NCBI RefSeq assembly: GCF_000519045.1
Contig: NZ_KI912532.1
Span: 620,001-684,000 of the forward strand
From: Dechloromonas agitata is5
Lineage (GTDB): Bacteria > Pseudomonadota > Gammaproteobacteria > Burkholderiales > Rhodocyclaceae
Direction: 5' to 3'
DNA: 64,000 bases
A model generated the notes under the pieces. The model made no database searches and was not told the origin of the DNA. It saw only the letters and a program-made list of their open reading frames with translations. Positions 1 through 13,416 of the stretch are shown here, in pieces (the stretch's first letter is position 1; the number at the start of each line of letters is the position of its first letter). Position numbers and translations under genes: made by a program.

Positions 1-2319
<2,319 letters not shown>

Positions 2320-2334
2320 AACCGCAAATCGATT

Positions 2335-2428
2335 GACCGCTGAGGCGGAACGGACGCCGAGGTCCGCAGAGAAAAGCCCTGTCGGCCTTTCCGCTGCCTT
2401 CCCCCACGCCCGCCGCGCCTCTGCGGCA
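2335..2428. repeat. Degenerate palindromic intergenic repeat between convergent genes
   Basis: The left arm (2335-2376, beginning ACCGCTGAGGCGG) and the reverse complement of the right arm (2397-2428, ending CGCCTCTGCGGC) match at about 15 of the first 20 positions. The element fills the gap between the kinase and the EF-G-like gene. I recall similar 'CGCAGAGGCGCAGAG' intergenic palindromes in betaproteobacterial genomes. It could act as a bidirectional terminator, but there is no good T tract. Confidence 0.45.
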
Positions 2429-2435
2429 GGCTCTG

Positions 2436-4487
2436 TTACTCGTCCTCGTCGTGCAGCTGGAACTTGCTCGCCATTTGTTGCTGCACGTTGGGCGGTACGG
2501 CGGAATAGCGGGCAAACTCGATGGTGTAGCTGCCTTGGCCGCCAGTCAGTGACTTCAGGCGCGACTGGTAGTCATTGAGTTCCGCCAGCGGCACTTCCCC
2601 GGTGATCGCCGCCATGCCATGGCCACGCCCGTCGGTACCGGTGATGTGGCCGCGCCGGCCGGCCAGGTCGCCGGTCAGGTCGCCGATGGCGCTTTCCGGC
2701 ACGACGATCTCGATATTGACGATGGGTTCCAGCACGATGGGCTTGGCGTTGCGCACCGCCTCGATGACCGCCTTACGGGCGGCGATGGTGAAGGCGACCT
2801 CCTTGCCATCGACGGCGTGCGTCTTGCCGTCATGGACGGTGACCTTGACGTCCTCGACCTCGTAACCGGCGACCACGCCGCCTTCCAGGCCCTGCCGGAC
2901 GCCCTTCTCGACGGCGGCCATGAAGACCCCCGGGATCACGCCACCCTTCACCGCATCGACGAACTCGAAACCCTCGCCCCGCCCCTTCGGTTCGATGCGC
3001 AGATGCACCTCACCGAACTGCCCGGCACCACCCGACTGCTTCTTGTGACGATACATCGCCTCGGCCTGGCCGGTGATGGTTTCGCGGTAGGGAATGCGCG
3101 GCGGCTGGGTATCGACTTCCAGCTTGTACTGGCCGGCCATCTTGGCCAGCTTGGCCTTGAGGTGAATTTCACCGAGGCCGCGGATGACCGTCTCATTGCT
3201 GGTCGGATGGCGCTCGACGACGAAGGTCGGGTCTTCCATGGCCAGCTTGCCGAGGATGTCGAACAGACGCTGCTCGTCCCCCTTCTTCTTCGTTTCGACG
3301 GCCAGGCCAGCCATCGGCTTGGGAAATTCGAGCGGCACGAGGTGGATGTGGTCTTCATCGTGCGAATCGTGCAACACGCTGTCGAACTCGATTTCATCGA
3401 CCTTGGCGATGGCACCGATGTCGCCCGGCAGCAGTTCCTCGACCTCCACCGTGTCCTTGCCCAGCAATTGGTAGAGATGGGCCACCTTGATCGGCCGCTT
3501 GCCGTCGCCGACGAAAAGCTGCATGTCCTTCTTCACCGTACCCTGATGCACCCGGAAGACGCCGATCTTGCCCATGTAGGGGTCGGCGACGACCTTGAAG
3601 ACATGGGCCAACACATGCTTGTCGGCATCCGGCACGGCCTGGAAGGCTTCCGTCGCGCCCCCCGGTTCCCCCTTGTAGAAGGGCGGCGGGTTGCCTTCGG
3701 CCGGATTCGGCGCCAGGGAGGCCAGCACGTGCAGCAGTTCCTTGATGCCGGCACCGGTCCTGGCCGAAGTAAACAGGATGGGGATCAGATGCCCCTCGCG
3801 CAGCGCTTTCTCGAAGGGCGCATGCAGGTCGGCGGTGCTCGGGTCGGCACCATCCTCCAGGTACTGGGCGAGCAGGTCTTCGTCTTCCTCGACGATCTGG
3901 TCGATCAGCGCGCGGTGCGCGGCGGCCACCGAGGCGAAATCGGCATCGCCGCTGTCGTGTTCGAGCACTTCGACGACATCGGCCGCGCCGTGGGCCGGCA
4001 GGTCGAGCAGCATGCACTGCTTGCCGAAGCGCTCGCGAATATCGGCAACCAGCCCCGGCAAATCGAGGTTGTCGGCATCGATCTTGTTGATGACGATCAT
4101 CCGGCACAGCTTGCGCTCAGAAGCGTAGCGCATCATGCGCTCGGTCATCAGTTCGATGCCGGTCTGGGCGTTGATCACGATCAGCGCCGTATCGACCCCG
4201 GCCAGCGCCGCGATGGCCTGGCCGGCGAAATCGGGATACCCCGGTGTGTCGATCAGGTGAACGTGCGTCTCTTCATAGCCGAAGTTCATCACGGCCGACG
4301 TCAGGGAGTGGCCGGCTTCCTTTTCCTGGACATCGGAATCGCCCACGGTGTTGCCTTTTTCAACGCTGCCCTTGGCGGTGATGGCGCCGGTCGCAAACAA
4401 CAGTGCCTCGGCCAGGCTGGTCTTGCCGGCGGCGCCGTGGCCGACCAGGGCAACGGAACGAAGCGCCTCGGTTGTGTATTTCGACAT
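2436..4487 (-). CDS. fusA2: Elongation factor G-like translational GTPase (FusA2/EF-G2 type)
   Basis: This is a 683-residue translational GTPase. P-loop GHGAAGKTS is at residues 16-24, DTPG at 80-83 and NKID at 134-137; the EF-G domains II-V follow. The P-loop differs from the AHIDAGKTT of canonical EF-G, and no str-operon genes are nearby. That fits the second EF-G-like family whose exact role is unsettled, rather than the housekeeping translocase. The start at 4487 was chosen because GGGAG lies 6 bases upstream; an in-frame ATG at 4505 lacks a site. It is probably the last gene of the 6978-to-2436 minus-strand run, 36 bases after a small membrane protein gene. Confidence 0.88.
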   Translation of the reverse strand: MSKYTTEALRSVALVGHGAAGKTSLAEALLFATGAITAKGSVEKGNTVGDSDVQEKEAGHSLTSAVMNFGYEETHVHLIDTPGYPDFAGQAIAALAGVDTALIVINAQTGIELMTERMMRYASERKLCRMIVINKIDADNLDLPGLVADIRERFGKQCMLLDLPAHGAADVVEVLEHDSGDADFASVAAAHRALIDQIVEEDEDLLAQYLEDGADPSTADLHAPFEKALREGHLIPILFTSARTGAGIKELLHVLASLAPNPAEGNPPPFYKGEPGGATEAFQAVPDADKHVLAHVFKVVADPYMGKIGVFRVHQGTVKKDMQLFVGDGKRPIKVAHLYQLLGKDTVEVEELLPGDIGAIAKVDEIEFDSVLHDSHDEDHIHLVPLEFPKPMAGLAVETKKKGDEQRLFDILGKLAMEDPTFVVERHPTSNETVIRGLGEIHLKAKLAKMAGQYKLEVDTQPPRIPYRETITGQAEAMYRHKKQSGGAGQFGEVHLRIEPKGRGEGFEFVDAVKGGVIPGVFMAAVEKGVRQGLEGGVVAGYEVEDVKVTVHDGKTHAVDGKEVAFTIAARKAVIEAVRNAKPIVLEPIVNIEIVVPESAIGDLTGDLAGRRGHITGTDGRGHGMAAITGEVPLAELNDYQSRLKSLTGGQGSYTIEFARYSAVPPNVQQQMASKFQLHDEDE

Positions 4488-4523
4488 CTTGTTCTCCCTG
4501 AACAAATGAAAATCAGCGATGAA

Positions 4524-4847
4524 TCAGCGGTTCCTGGCGGCCTCGATGGCTTCGGCAACCAGTTTTTCCGCAAAGTGGGGCCCCAGCCCCAGGATCAGGC
4601 CGCCGGCGATGGCGACCAACAGCAAACCGACGATCAGCTGGAGGGCGGCGCGGCGAAACGCCGGGCCGCGATTCAGCGCAAACCAGACCGGTCCGATCAC
4701 CGGCAACAACAACACCGGTAATCCGGTCTTCAAGCCGTCGTTGAAGGCCGCCGGCACGGTGCCAAGGTAGCCGGCAATGAGCAGCACGCCACCCGCTGCC
4801 AACGACAGCGTCGACGCCACGGCGAACGCGATGAATCCCCAATCCAT
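4524..4847 (-). CDS. Small hypothetical membrane protein
   Basis: This encodes 107 residues with about three hydrophobic segments (roughly 4-30, 42-60 and 68-90) and an amphipathic C-terminus. I do not recognise the family. Its ATG shares one base with the glmU stop codon (TAATG), so it is almost certainly translated together with glmU. The EF-G-like gene follows 36 bases downstream. There are no catalytic motifs and the function is unknown. Confidence 0.75.
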   Translation of the reverse strand: MDWGFIAFAVASTLSLAAGGVLLIAGYLGTVPAAFNDGLKTGLPVLLLPVIGPVWFALNRGPAFRRAALQLIVGLLLVAIAGGLILGLGPHFAEKLVAEAIEAARNR

Positions 4848-6205
4848 TATTTCTTGACCTTCTGCGGTCGTTGCCAGCCGGCCAGACTCAGCTGCTTGGC
4901 ACGCGATACGGTGAGCGTTTCCGGCGGTGCATCCTTGGTCAGCGTCGTACCGGCGCCCAGCGTGGCACCACGCCCGACACGCACCGGTGCCACCAACTGG
5001 GTGTCGGAACCGATGAAGACATCGTCCTCGATCACCGTCAGGTGCTTGTTGGCACCGTCGTAGTTGCAGGTGATGGTACCGGCGCCGACATTGACGCGCT
5101 GACCGATCTCGGCGTCGCCAATGTAGGCCAGGTGGTTGGCCTTCGATTGCGCCGCGATCCTGCTCTTCTTGACCTCGACGAAGTTGCCGATATGCACTTC
5201 GGGGCCGAGTTCGGTGCCCGGCCGCAGGCGGGCATAAGGGCCGAGCACGCCGTCCGGGCCGATCACCGCATCCTCGAAATGGCAGAAGGCGGCAATGCGC
5301 GTACCGGCACCGACCTTGACGTTCTTCAGCACGCAGTAGGGGCCGACCTCGACCGCATCGCCCAGTTCGACCTTGCCTTCGAAGACGCAGCCGACATCGA
5401 TCGAGACATCGCGACCATGGCTCAGCTCACCGCGCACATCGATCCGGGCCGGGTCGGCCAGGCGGACACCGGCGACCAGCAACTGGTCAGCCAGGTTGCG
5501 CTGGTGCTGACGCTCCAGTTCGGCCAGTTGCACCTTGCTGTTGACGCCCAGCACCTCCCATTCCCCTTCCGGCTGCGCGGTACGCACCGGCAGGCCCTCG
5601 GCGACCGCCAGCGCGACGATATCGGTCAGATAGTACTCGCCCTGGGCGTTGTCGTTCTTCAGCTTGCCCAGCCACTCACCCAGGCGGGCCGTCGGGATGG
5701 CCATGATGCCGGTGTTCACCTCACGGATTGCCTTCTGCTCGGTCGTTGCGTCCTTCTCCTCGACGATGCTGACCATGTTGCCCGCCGCATCGCGCACGAT
5801 GCGGCCATAGCCGGTCGGGTTGTCGAGATTCACGGTGAGCACCGACAGGCCGTCCTTGCCGGCCTGCAGCAGGCGCTTCAAGGTATTCACGGTAGTCAGC
5901 GGCACGTCGCCATAGAGCACCAGGGTCTGCCCGGCGGTTCCCAGTTGCGATACGGCCTGCGCCACCGCATGGCCGGTGCCCAGTTGCTGCGCCTGCTCGG
6001 CCCAGGCAATGTCGTCGGCCTGCAACATGGAGCGGACGATCTCGCCGCCATGGCCATAGACGACGATCAGTTTTTCCGGATCAAGACGGCGGGCCGTGTC
6101 GATCACATGTTGCGCCAGTGGCTTGCCGGCGATCGGGTGAAGAACCTTGGGGAGATTGGAGTGCATGCGCTTGCCTTGGCCGGCAGCGAGGATGACGATA
6201 TTCAT
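4847..6205 (-). CDS. glmU: Bifunctional UDP-N-acetylglucosamine pyrophosphorylase / glucosamine-1-phosphate N-acetyltransferase
   Basis: GlmU makes UDP-GlcNAc for peptidoglycan and lipopolysaccharide: it acetylates GlcN-1-P and then transfers UMP. The 452-residue length matches the family (about 456). The N-terminal uridyltransferase begins with the nucleotide loop [15 protein letters not shown]. From about residue 250 the left-handed beta-helix hexapeptide repeats of the acetyltransferase follow, including NYDGANKH near the active site. The frame stays open further upstream to 6424, but homology begins at the ATG at 6205. No strong ribosome site is visible, and the gene starts 38 bases after the preceding stop, so coupling is possible. 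Confidence 0.96.
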   Translation of the reverse strand: MNIVILAAGQGKRMHSNLPKVLHPIAGKPLAQHVIDTARRLDPEKLIVVYGHGGEIVRSMLQADDIAWAEQAQQLGTGHAVAQAVSQLGTAGQTLVLYGDVPLTTVNTLKRLLQAGKDGLSVLTVNLDNPTGYGRIVRDAAGNMVSIVEEKDATTEQKAIREVNTGIMAIPTARLGEWLGKLKNDNAQGEYYLTDIVALAVAEGLPVRTAQPEGEWEVLGVNSKVQLAELERQHQRNLADQLLVAGVRLADPARIDVRGELSHGRDVSIDVGCVFEGKVELGDAVEVGPYCVLKNVKVGAGTRIAAFCHFEDAVIGPDGVLGPYARLRPGTELGPEVHIGNFVEVKKSRIAAQSKANHLAYIGDAEIGQRVNVGAGTITCNYDGANKHLTVIEDDVFIGSDTQLVAPVRVGRGATLGAGTTLTKDAPPETLTVSRAKQLSLAGWQRPQKVKK

Positions 6206-6243
6206 GATGGTTTTTCGGGTTAAGGCCGGTGGCTGCCGGCAGT

Positions 6244-6978
6244 TCAGGCGATCTTCTTCTGCTCCTGGCCGCTCAGGATGTCGGCGAGCAGGCCCTTGCC
6301 GCGCGCCGAAACGAACCAGTGGAGGACGTTCTTTTCGTTGATGCGGGTCTCGATGACCCCCATCGCTTTCATGACGGTCAGGCGCTGGCTGACCAATTCG
6401 CGGGCCAGACTGGTCGTTTCGCAAATCGATGCCAGGTTGCCATAGACGAAATTACCGTCGGCGAGCGCACGCAATATCTCCACATCGTTGTAGGACAAGG
6501 CTTCGCGCGGATCCGGCTCAGCCGGCCTGGCCGGCTCGACCTCGCTCCGCGGTGGCGCAAGGAGCGGCTCCTCGCGCTGTTGCTGGCGAATCTGGCCGAC
6601 ATCGCGCCGCACTTGGTCGATCTGCCCCATCAGGCGCTGCACGATGTTCTCGAACAGGCGGCGGGAAGCGACGACATAGAGCAGGCAGAAGCCAGCGAAG
6701 ACATAGTAGTCGATCGGCTTGGTGCGCGCCCCTTCGAGCAGCGTACTGGAAATCATGTTGAGGAACATCGGCACGGTCAGCGCCGCGACGACGCCGAATA
6801 CGGGATATTTCACCCAGTCCCGCCGGCCGGGCTCACCCTGGCGGTCGGCCAGATACAGATTGGCGATGCCGCCCAGTACGCCGGTCACAATCATGATGCC
6901 GAGGATCAGCAGCATGTGTCCGTCGAGCGCGCCGTGCGGCGTGGTCACCTGCAGCGCAGGTTGCAATTCAGCTGACAT
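6244..6978 (-). CDS. Three-helix membrane protein with C-terminal winged-helix domain (possibly YLATT-like)
   Basis: This is a 244-residue protein. Three membrane helices are evident (about 22-43, 55-78 and 89-108), then a charged helical linker (about 110-140), a Pro-rich stretch, and from about 160 a MarR/ArsR-like winged helix ([20 protein letters not shown] through [12 protein letters not shown]). The triple-TM region resembles what has been called a YEATS-like-associating three-TM domain; that match is from memory and needs a profile search. A membrane-tethered DNA-binding regulator is a reasonable inference. GGGGG lies 4 bases before the ATG. It precedes glmU by 38 bases and may be the first gene of that operon. 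Confidence 0.72.
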   Translation of the reverse strand: MSAELQPALQVTTPHGALDGHMLLILGIMIVTGVLGGIANLYLADRQGEPGRRDWVKYPVFGVVAALTVPMFLNMISSTLLEGARTKPIDYYVFAGFCLLYVVASRRLFENIVQRLMGQIDQVRRDVGQIRQQQREEPLLAPPRSEVEPARPAEPDPREALSYNDVEILRALADGNFVYGNLASICETTSLARELVSQRLTVMKAMGVIETRINEKNVLHWFVSARGKGLLADILSGQEQKKIA

Positions 6979-7084
6979 TGTTTCCCCCTGTGATGATCCG
7001 TCATTCTCACACGATTGCCCGAGACTGTCGAAGGCACTGCTTGCGCTGAACAGGAGCCCCCAGCCAGAGCCGGATCATGGCAAC

Positions 7085-7119
7085 AAAAAACCCGCCGGCT
7101 TTGCAGCGAGCGGGTTTTT
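7085..7119 (-). terminator. Intrinsic terminator of gltBD (bidirectional shape)
   Basis: A 7-bp stem AACCCGC (7089-7095) pairs with GCGGGTT (7110-7116). A six-base A run on the plus strand (7085-7090) gives a U tract for minus-strand transcripts, and a T5 run lies on the other side. It sits 17 bases after the gltD stop. Confidence 0.85.
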
Positions 7120-7135
7120 CGGGTCAAGACGACGA

Positions 7136-8605
7136 TCAGCGCGGCAGGGTCGTCGAGCCCATCAGGAAGGCATCGACTTCGCGCGCGGCCTGACGGCCCT
7201 CGCGAATCGCCCAGACGACCAGCGATTGACCGCGACGCACGTCGCCGGCGGCGTAGACGCCGTCGACATTGGTCTTGTAGCAGCCCTCACCGTCGGTCGT
7301 CGCCTTGGCGTTGTTGCGGGCATCCTTTTCGACACCGAAGGCATCGAGCAGGCTGCCCACCGGGTTGGTAAAGCCCATGGCCAGGAAGGCGGCATCGCAC
7401 GGCAGTTCGAACTCGGAACCGGCGACTTCCGCCATCTTCCCATCCTTCCATTCGACCCGCACGGCCTTCAACGCCTTGACGTTGCCCTTGCCGTCGTCGA
7501 TGAAGCACTTGGTCGCCACGGCGAATTCGCGAACGGTCTCGCCTTCCTTGTGGGAAGAGGAGGTACGCATCTTGAGCGGCCAGTACGGCCAGGTCAGCGG
7601 CTTGTTCTCCTGCTCCGGCGGGGCCGGCATCAGTTCGAACTGGGTGACCGAGGCCGCGCCGTGACGGTAGCTGGTGCCGACGCAGTCGGAACCGGTATCG
7701 CCGCCACCGATCACGACGACGTGCTTGCCCTTGACGTTGATCGGGTTCTTGATGCCCTGCTGAACTTCCTTGTTCTGCGGAATCAGGAATTCCAGCGCTG
7801 CGTAAACACCCTTCAACTCACGGCCCGGCACCGGCAAATCGCGCGGCACTTCCGAACCGGCGGCGAGGATCACCGCGTCGAAATCCTTCTTCAGCTGTTC
7901 GGCGGAAACCGTCTCGGTCGCATCGCTGTTGATGCCGGCCGGGATGGCCTTGTCACCGACGATGACCTTGGTCTTGAAGGTAACGCCCTCGGCTTCCATC
8001 TGCGCCACGCGACGGTCGATCACCGACTTGTTCAGCTTGAAGTCGGGGATGCCGAAGCCGAGCAGGCCGCCGATGCGGCTGGACTTTTCGAACACGGTCA
8101 CGTCGTGGCCGACGCGCGCCAGCTGCTGCGCAGCCGCCAGGCCGGCCGGGCCGGAACCGACGATGGCGACCTTCTTGCCAGTCTTGACGGCGGCCGGTTG
8201 CGGCACGACCCAGCCCATTTCCCAGCCCTTGTCGATGATGAAATGCTCGATCGACTTGATGCCCACCGGCGCGGCATTGATGCCGAGCGTACAGGCAGCC
8301 TCACACGGTGCCGGGCAGATACGGCCGGTAAAGTCCGGGAAGTTGTTCGTGGAGTGCAGCACTTCCAGGGCCTGCTTCCAGTTGCCCTTGTAAACCAGAT
8401 CGTTCCAGTCCGGAATGATGTTGTTCACCGGGCAGCCGTTGTTGCAGAACGGGATGCCGCAATCCATGCAGCGCGCACCCTGCGTCTTGGCCTGGTCGTC
8501 AGACAAGGTCTGGACGAACTCCTTGTAGTGCGTCAGGCGTTTCTCGACCGGTTCGTAGCCTTCTTCCAGGCGTTCGAACTCGAGGAATCCAGTCGGCTTG
8601 CCCAT
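7136..8605 (-). CDS. gltD: Glutamate synthase (NADPH) small subunit
   Basis: This is the beta subunit of bacterial GOGAT, which passes electrons from NADPH through FAD and iron-sulfur clusters to GltB. It has 489 residues. Cysteines at 46, 49, 54, 58 and 97, 101, 105 form the two N-terminal cluster motifs. The FAD dinucleotide fold GSGPAG is at 150-155 and the NADPH fold GGGDTG at 300-305. The ATG shares one base with the gltB stop (TAATG), which implies coupled translation for a stoichiometric complex. A terminator follows. Confidence 0.97.
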   Translation of the reverse strand: MGKPTGFLEFERLEEGYEPVEKRLTHYKEFVQTLSDDQAKTQGARCMDCGIPFCNNGCPVNNIIPDWNDLVYKGNWKQALEVLHSTNNFPDFTGRICPAPCEAACTLGINAAPVGIKSIEHFIIDKGWEMGWVVPQPAAVKTGKKVAIVGSGPAGLAAAQQLARVGHDVTVFEKSSRIGGLLGFGIPDFKLNKSVIDRRVAQMEAEGVTFKTKVIVGDKAIPAGINSDATETVSAEQLKKDFDAVILAAGSEVPRDLPVPGRELKGVYAALEFLIPQNKEVQQGIKNPINVKGKHVVVIGGGDTGSDCVGTSYRHGAASVTQFELMPAPPEQENKPLTWPYWPLKMRTSSSHKEGETVREFAVATKCFIDDGKGNVKALKAVRVEWKDGKMAEVAGSEFELPCDAAFLAMGFTNPVGSLLDAFGVEKDARNNAKATTDGEGCYKTNVDGVYAAGDVRRGQSLVVWAIREGRQAAREVDAFLMGSTTLPR

Positions 8606-11600
8606 TATGCGGCCTCCTTCTGTGCAGCAGCGGCCAGCTCGGTGAGCGCCCGCTTGTACTCGTGCGGATAGACTTTGACGAACTTCTCGCGGTAGGCATC
8701 CCAGTTGGCCAGGATGGCCTTGGCGGTCTGGCTGCCAGTGTATTCGGCGTGACGGGTGATCAGTTCCTTGAGCTGGGTCTCGTCAGCCATGCCGCAGTGC
8801 ATCGGCTCGTCGGTGGATTGACGATTGGCCGGCAACACCTTTTCGAGCGCGACCTGCGCTAGGTTGCAGCGGTTCTTGAACGAACCGTCCTCGTCCAGCA
8901 CGTAGGCGATGCCGCCCGACATACCGGCGGCGAAGTTGCGGCCGGTCATGCCGAGAACCACGACCGTGCCACCGGTCATGTATTCGCAACCGTGATCGCC
9001 GACACCTTCGACGACCGCCGTGCCACCGGAGTTGCGCACGCAGAAGCGCTCGCCACCGACGCCGGCGAAGAACGATTCACCTTCCGTCGCACCGTACATG
9101 ACGGTGTTGCCGCAAATGATGTTCTGCTGGGTATCGCCACGGAAATCCGGGCTCGGCTTGATGATGATGCGACCACCCGACAGACCCTTACCGACGTAAT
9201 CGTTGCCTTCGCCGGTCAGTTCCAGCGTCACGCCGCGCGCCAGGAAGGCGCCGAAAGCCTGGCCGGCGGTGCCGGTCAGCTTGACGTGGATGGTGTCGTC
9301 CGGCAGGCCGGCATTGCCATAGCGACGGGCAACCTCGCCCGACAGCATGGTGCCACAGGTGCGGTTGACGTTGATGATGCGCGTCTCGATCTGGACCTTC
9401 TGGCCCTTTTCGAGGGCCGGCTTGGCCTGTTCGATCAGCTTGTGATCGAGCGCCTTTTCCAGGCCATGATCCTGGCCTTCGGTGTGGCGACGCGGCACGT
9501 CGGCCGGCACGGCAGGCTGGTAGAAGACCTTGGAGAAATCCAGGCCCTTGGCCTTCCAGTGGTCGATACCGGCACGCATGTCGAGCAGGTCGGCCCGGCC
9601 AACCAGATCGTCGAACTTGCGGATACCGAGCTGGGCCATGATCTCGCGCGCTTCTTCAGCGACGAAGAAGAAGTAGTTCACGACATGCTCAGGCTGGCCG
9701 GAGAAGCGCTGACGGAGCACCGGATCCTGGGTGGCAACGCCGACCGGACAGGTGTTCAGGTGGCACTTGCGCATCATGATGCAGCCTTCGACAACCAGCG
9801 GCGCGGTGGCGAAGCCGAATTCGTCGGCCCCGAGCAGGGCGCCGATGACGACGTCGCGGCCGGTCTTCATCTGGCCATCGACCTGGACACGGATACGCGA
9901 ACGCAGACGGTTCAGCACCAAGGTCTGCTGGGTTTCGGACAGACCGAGTTCCCACGGCGTACCGGCATGCTTGATCGAGGATACCGGCGAAGCGCCCGTA
10001 CCACCGTCGAAGCCGGCAATCACGACGTGATCGGCCTTGGCCTTGGCGACACCGGCAGCCACCGTACCGACGCCGACTTCCGACACCAGCTTGACCGAGA
10101 TCGAAGCCTGGGAATTGGCGTTCTTCAGGTCATGGATTAGCTGGGCCAGATCCTCGATCGAGTAGATGTCGTGGTGCGGCGGCGGCGAGATCAGGGTAAC
10201 GCCCGGCACCGAGTGACGCAGCTTGCCGATGTACTCGGAAACCTTGGTGCCCGGCAGCTGGCCGCCTTCGCCCGGCTTGGCGCCTTGGGCCATCTTGATC
10301 TGGATCTGGTCGGCATTGACCAGGTATTCAGTGGTCACGCCAAAGCGGCCGGAAGCGACCTGCTTGATGGCGGAACGCAGCGAATCGCCTTCCTTGAAGG
10401 TGTAGTCGCGCTCGATACGCGTCTTGCCGACCACTTCCGACAGGGTCTGACCAGCCTTCAGCGGCATGAAACGCTTGGCATCCTCACCCCCTTCACCGGT
10501 ATTCGACTTGCCACCGATACGGTTCATGGCGATAGCCAGCGTGGTGTGTGCTTCGGTCGAGATCGAGCCGAGCGACATCGCGCCGGTAGCGAAACGCTTG
10601 ACGATTTCCTTCGCCGGTTCGACTTCGTCGAGCGGGATCGGCGCGCCTTGCGGCTTGAACTCGAACAGGCCACGCAGGGTCAGGTGACGCTTGGTCTGAT
10701 CGTTGATCAGTTTGGCGTATTCCTTGTACGTCTCGTACTTGCCGGAGCGAGTCGAGTGCTGCAGTTTGGCGATCGAATCCGGCGTCCACACGTGCTCTTC
10801 GCCACGGATACGGAAGGCGTATTCACCGCCGGCGTCGAGCATGTTGGCGAGCACCGGATCAGCCGAGAAGGCCTCGTTGTGCAGGCGGATGGCTTCTTCG
10901 GCGACTTCGAAGACACCGATACCCTCGATGTTGGACGGCGTGCCAGTGAAGTACTTCTCGACGAATTCCTTCTGCAGGCCGATCGCTTCGAAGATCTGGG
11001 CGCCGGTGTAGGACATGTAGGTCGAAATGCCCATCTTGGACATCACCTTGCAGAGCCCCTTGCCGATGGCTTTGATGAAGTTCTTGACGTACTTCTCGGC
11101 CTTTTCGGCATCACCCTTGGCCAGCGATTCGATCGTTTCCAGGGCCAGGTACGGATGCACGGCTTCGGCACCATAGCCGCCGAGCAGGGCGAAGTGATGC
11201 ACTTCACGGGCGGAACCGGTCTCAACGACCAAACCGGTGCTGGTGCGCAGGCCCTTCTTGACCAGATGCTGGTGAATGGTCGAGGTAGCCAGCAGGGCCG
11301 GGATGGCAACGTGCTCGGCATCGACCTTGCGGTCGGAGACGATCAGGATGTTGGCACCCGAACGCACAGCGTCTTCGGCATCGGCAGCCAGCGAAGCGAG
11401 GCGGGCTTCGATGCCATCCTTGCCCCAGGCGACCGGATAGCAGATATCCAGTTCGAAGGAGCGGAACTTGCCCGAAGTATATTTCTCGATATTGCGCAGC
11501 TTCTCAATCTCGGCGCAGGTCAGAACCGGCTGCGACACTTCGAGACGGATCGGCGGATTGATATCGTTGGTGTTGAGCAAGTTCGGCTTGGGGCCGATGA

Positions 11601-13266
11601 AGGACACCAACGACATGACCAGTTCCTCGCGGATCGGGTCGATCGGCGGGTTAGTCACCTGGGCGAACAGCTGCTTGAAATAGGCATACAGCGTCTTGTT
11701 CTTGGCCGACAGCACCGGCAGCGCCGAGTCGGTACCCATCGAGCCGGTCGCTTCTTCGCCGCTCTGAACCATCGGCTCGAGAATGACCTTGACGTCTTCC
11801 TGGGTGTAGCCGAAGGCCTGCTGGCGATCGAGCAACGAAGCCTGGGCGGCGACGCACTGCTCTTCAGCGGACGGTACTTCATCGAGCTTGATACGGATCT
11901 TTTCGATCCACTCACGATACGGCTTGGCGTTGGCCAGCGAATCCTTCAGTTCCTTGTCGTCGATGATGCGACCTTGTTCCATGTCGATCAGGAACATCTT
12001 GCCCGGCTGGAGACGCCACTTCTTGACGATCTTCTTTTCCGGAATCGGCAGCACGCCGGATTCGGAAGCCATGACCACGAGGTCATCGTCGGTTACCAGG
12101 TAGCGGGCCGGACGCAGACCGTTACGGTCCAGCGTGGCGCCGATCTGGCGGCCGTCGGTAAAGGCCACGGCGGCCGGGCCGTCCCACGGCTCCATCATCG
12201 CGGCATGGTATTCGTAGAAGGCACGACGGTTCTCGTCCATCAGCGCATGCTTTTCCCAGGCTTCCGGGATCATCAGCATGACGGCCTGGGCCAGCGAGTA
12301 GCCACCGCCCATGACGAGCAGTTCCAGCGCATTGTCGAACGAGGCCGAGTCGGACTGGCCGGGATAATGCAGCGGCCAGATCTTCTTCAGGTCCTCGCCG
12401 AGGATGGGCGATGAAATCGCCTGCTCACGCGCCTTGAACCAGTTAACGTTGCCGCGCACGGTGTTGATTTCGCCGTTGTGGGCAATATAGCGGAAGGGGT
12501 GGGCGAGATCCCAGGTCGGGAAGGTGTTGGTCGAGAAGCGCTGGTGCACCAGGGCCAGGGCAGAAACGGTGCGCTTGTCCTGCAGGTCGAGGTAGTAGAC
12601 ACCAACCTGGTCAGCCAGCAGTAGGCCCTTGTAGTTAACCGTGCGGGCCGAGAAGGACGGCACGTAGAATTCCTGGCCGTGCTTGAGCTTCAGCGACTTG
12701 ATGGCATTGGCGGCGCGGCGACGGATGACGTACAACTTCCGTTCCAGCGCATCCGTCACGAAAACATCCGGGCCACGACCGACGAAAACCTGCTTGATGA
12801 CGGGTTCCTTGGCCTTGACCGTCGGCGACATCGGCATGTCGCGATTGACTGGTACATCGCGCCAACCCAGGATGACCTGTCCTTCGGCCTTGACCGAGCG
12901 CTCGATTTCCTCGATGCAGGCATGGCGGGAAGCGGCTTCCTGCGGCAGGAAAACCATGCCGACGCCGTACTCGCCGCTCGGCGGCAATTCGACGCCCTGC
13001 TTGGCCATTTCTTCACGATAGAACTGATCCGGGATCTGGATCAGGAGACCGGCACCATCGCCCTGCAACGGGTCGGCGCCGACGGCACCACGGTGATCCA
13101 GATTTTTCAGGATCAACAAACCCTGCTCGACGATATTGTGGCTCTTCTGGCCCTTGACGTGGGCGACAAAGCCAACGCCGCAAGCGTCGTGCTCGTTGGC
13201 GGGGTCGTACAAACCCTGCCGTTCAGGTACTGCCGGTTCCATCACACGCATTCCTTCAAAGAACAT
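8605..13266 (-). CDS. gltB: Glutamate synthase (NADPH) large subunit
   Basis: GltB converts glutamine plus 2-oxoglutarate to two glutamates, the second half of the GS-GOGAT ammonia assimilation cycle. It has 1553 residues. The N-terminal nucleophile Cys29 (ACGVG) becomes residue 1 after removal of a 28-residue propeptide. An FMN-binding synthase domain follows, then the 3Fe-4S motif C1162-x5-C1168-x4-C1173, and a C-terminal glycine-rich beta-helix (GXGXG repeats). The start at 13266 has GGAGG 4-5 bases upstream; ATGs at 13251 and 13242 are weaker alternatives. A promoter and a terminator-like hairpin lie in the leader, so regulated transcription is likely. Confidence 0.97.
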   Translation of the reverse strand: MFFEGMRVMEPAVPERQGLYDPANEHDACGVGFVAHVKGQKSHNIVEQGLLILKNLDHRGAVGADPLQGDGAGLLIQIPDQFYREEMAKQGVELPPSGEYGVGMVFLPQEAASRHACIEEIERSVKAEGQVILGWRDVPVNRDMPMSPTVKAKEPVIKQVFVGRGPDVFVTDALERKLYVIRRRAANAIKSLKLKHGQEFYVPSFSARTVNYKGLLLADQVGVYYLDLQDKRTVSALALVHQRFSTNTFPTWDLAHPFRYIAHNGEINTVRGNVNWFKAREQAISSPILGEDLKKIWPLHYPGQSDSASFDNALELLVMGGGYSLAQAVMLMIPEAWEKHALMDENRRAFYEYHAAMMEPWDGPAAVAFTDGRQIGATLDRNGLRPARYLVTDDDLVVMASESGVLPIPEKKIVKKWRLQPGKMFLIDMEQGRIIDDKELKDSLANAKPYREWIEKIRIKLDEVPSAEEQCVAAQASLLDRQQAFGYTQEDVKVILEPMVQSGEEATGSMGTDSALPVLSAKNKTLYAYFKQLFAQVTNPPIDPIREELVMSLVSFIGPKPNLLNTNDINPPIRLEVSQPVLTCAEIEKLRNIEKYTSGKFRSFELDICYPVAWGKDGIEARLASLAADAEDAVRSGANILIVSDRKVDAEHVAIPALLATSTIHQHLVKKGLRTSTGLVVETGSAREVHHFALLGGYGAEAVHPYLALETIESLAKGDAEKAEKYVKNFIKAIGKGLCKVMSKMGISTYMSYTGAQIFEAIGLQKEFVEKYFTGTPSNIEGIGVFEVAEEAIRLHNEAFSADPVLANMLDAGGEYAFRIRGEEHVWTPDSIAKLQHSTRSGKYETYKEYAKLINDQTKRHLTLRGLFEFKPQGAPIPLDEVEPAKEIVKRFATGAMSLGSISTEAHTTLAIAMNRIGGKSNTGEGGEDAKRFMPLKAGQTLSEVVGKTRIERDYTFKEGDSLRSAIKQVASGRFGVTTEYLVNADQIQIKMAQGAKPGEGGQLPGTKVSEYIGKLRHSVPGVTLISPPPHHDIYSIEDLAQLIHDLKNANSQASISVKLVSEVGVGTVAAGVAKAKADHVVIAGFDGGTGASPVSSIKHAGTPWELGLSETQQTLVLNRLRSRIRVQVDGQMKTGRDVVIGALLGADEFGFATAPLVVEGCIMMRKCHLNTCPVGVATQDPVLRQRFSGQPEHVVNYFFFVAEEAREIMAQLGIRKFDDLVGRADLLDMRAGIDHWKAKGLDFSKVFYQPAVPADVPRRHTEGQDHGLEKALDHKLIEQAKPALEKGQKVQIETRIINVNRTCGTMLSGEVARRYGNAGLPDDTIHVKLTGTAGQAFGAFLARGVTLELTGEGNDYVGKGLSGGRIIIKPSPDFRGDTQQNIICGNTVMYGATEGESFFAGVGGERFCVRNSGGTAVVEGVGDHGCEYMTGGTVVVLGMTGRNFAAGMSGGIAYVLDEDGSFKNRCNLAQVALEKVLPANRQSTDEPMHCGMADETQLKELITRHAEYTGSQTAKAILANWDAYREKFVKVYPHEYKRALTELAAAAQKEAA

Positions 13267-13293
13267 GACCCTCCTGCATCAGGGTCAACGATG

Positions 13294-13326
13294 AAAAAAG
13301 CCGAGCGTCATATTCGACGAATCGGC
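13294..13326 (-). terminator. Terminator-like hairpin inside the gltB leader (candidate attenuator)
   Basis: On the minus strand GCCGA pairs with TCGGC (13322-13326 with 13300-13304), and an inner CGTC pairs with GACG (13316-13319 with 13306-13309). The stem is followed by six T residues (13299-13294). Only 27 bases separate it from the gltB ATG, so any promoter for gltB must lie upstream of it. It is also placed to stop read-through from aroKB. Confidence 0.7.
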
Positions 13327-13353
13327 CTGTACGAAAATTAGAGGCAACCATTA

Positions 13354-13382
13354 AATATACTGGCAAACCCCTGTTGAATCAA
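13354..13382 (-). promoter_or_regulatory. Sigma-70-type promoter for gltB
   Basis: On the minus strand, -35 TTGATT (13382-13377) and -10 TATATT (13359-13354) are separated by exactly 17 bases. Transcription would start near 13347, giving a leader of about 80 bases that contains the hairpin at 13294-13326. Confidence 0.65.
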
Positions 13383-13416
13383 GATGCTGCAACGCACCAA
13401 TCTCGCCGGCAAGACC

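Noticed and set aside
2619-4721. 700-codon open frame on the plus strand opposite the EF-G-like gene
   Set aside because: It is antisense to a clearly conserved GTPase, has low-complexity composition and no domain; such long antisense frames are expected at this GC content.
10171-12414. 747-codon plus-strand frame within gltB
   Set aside because: It lies wholly opposite the conserved glutamate synthase and shows no recognisable fold.
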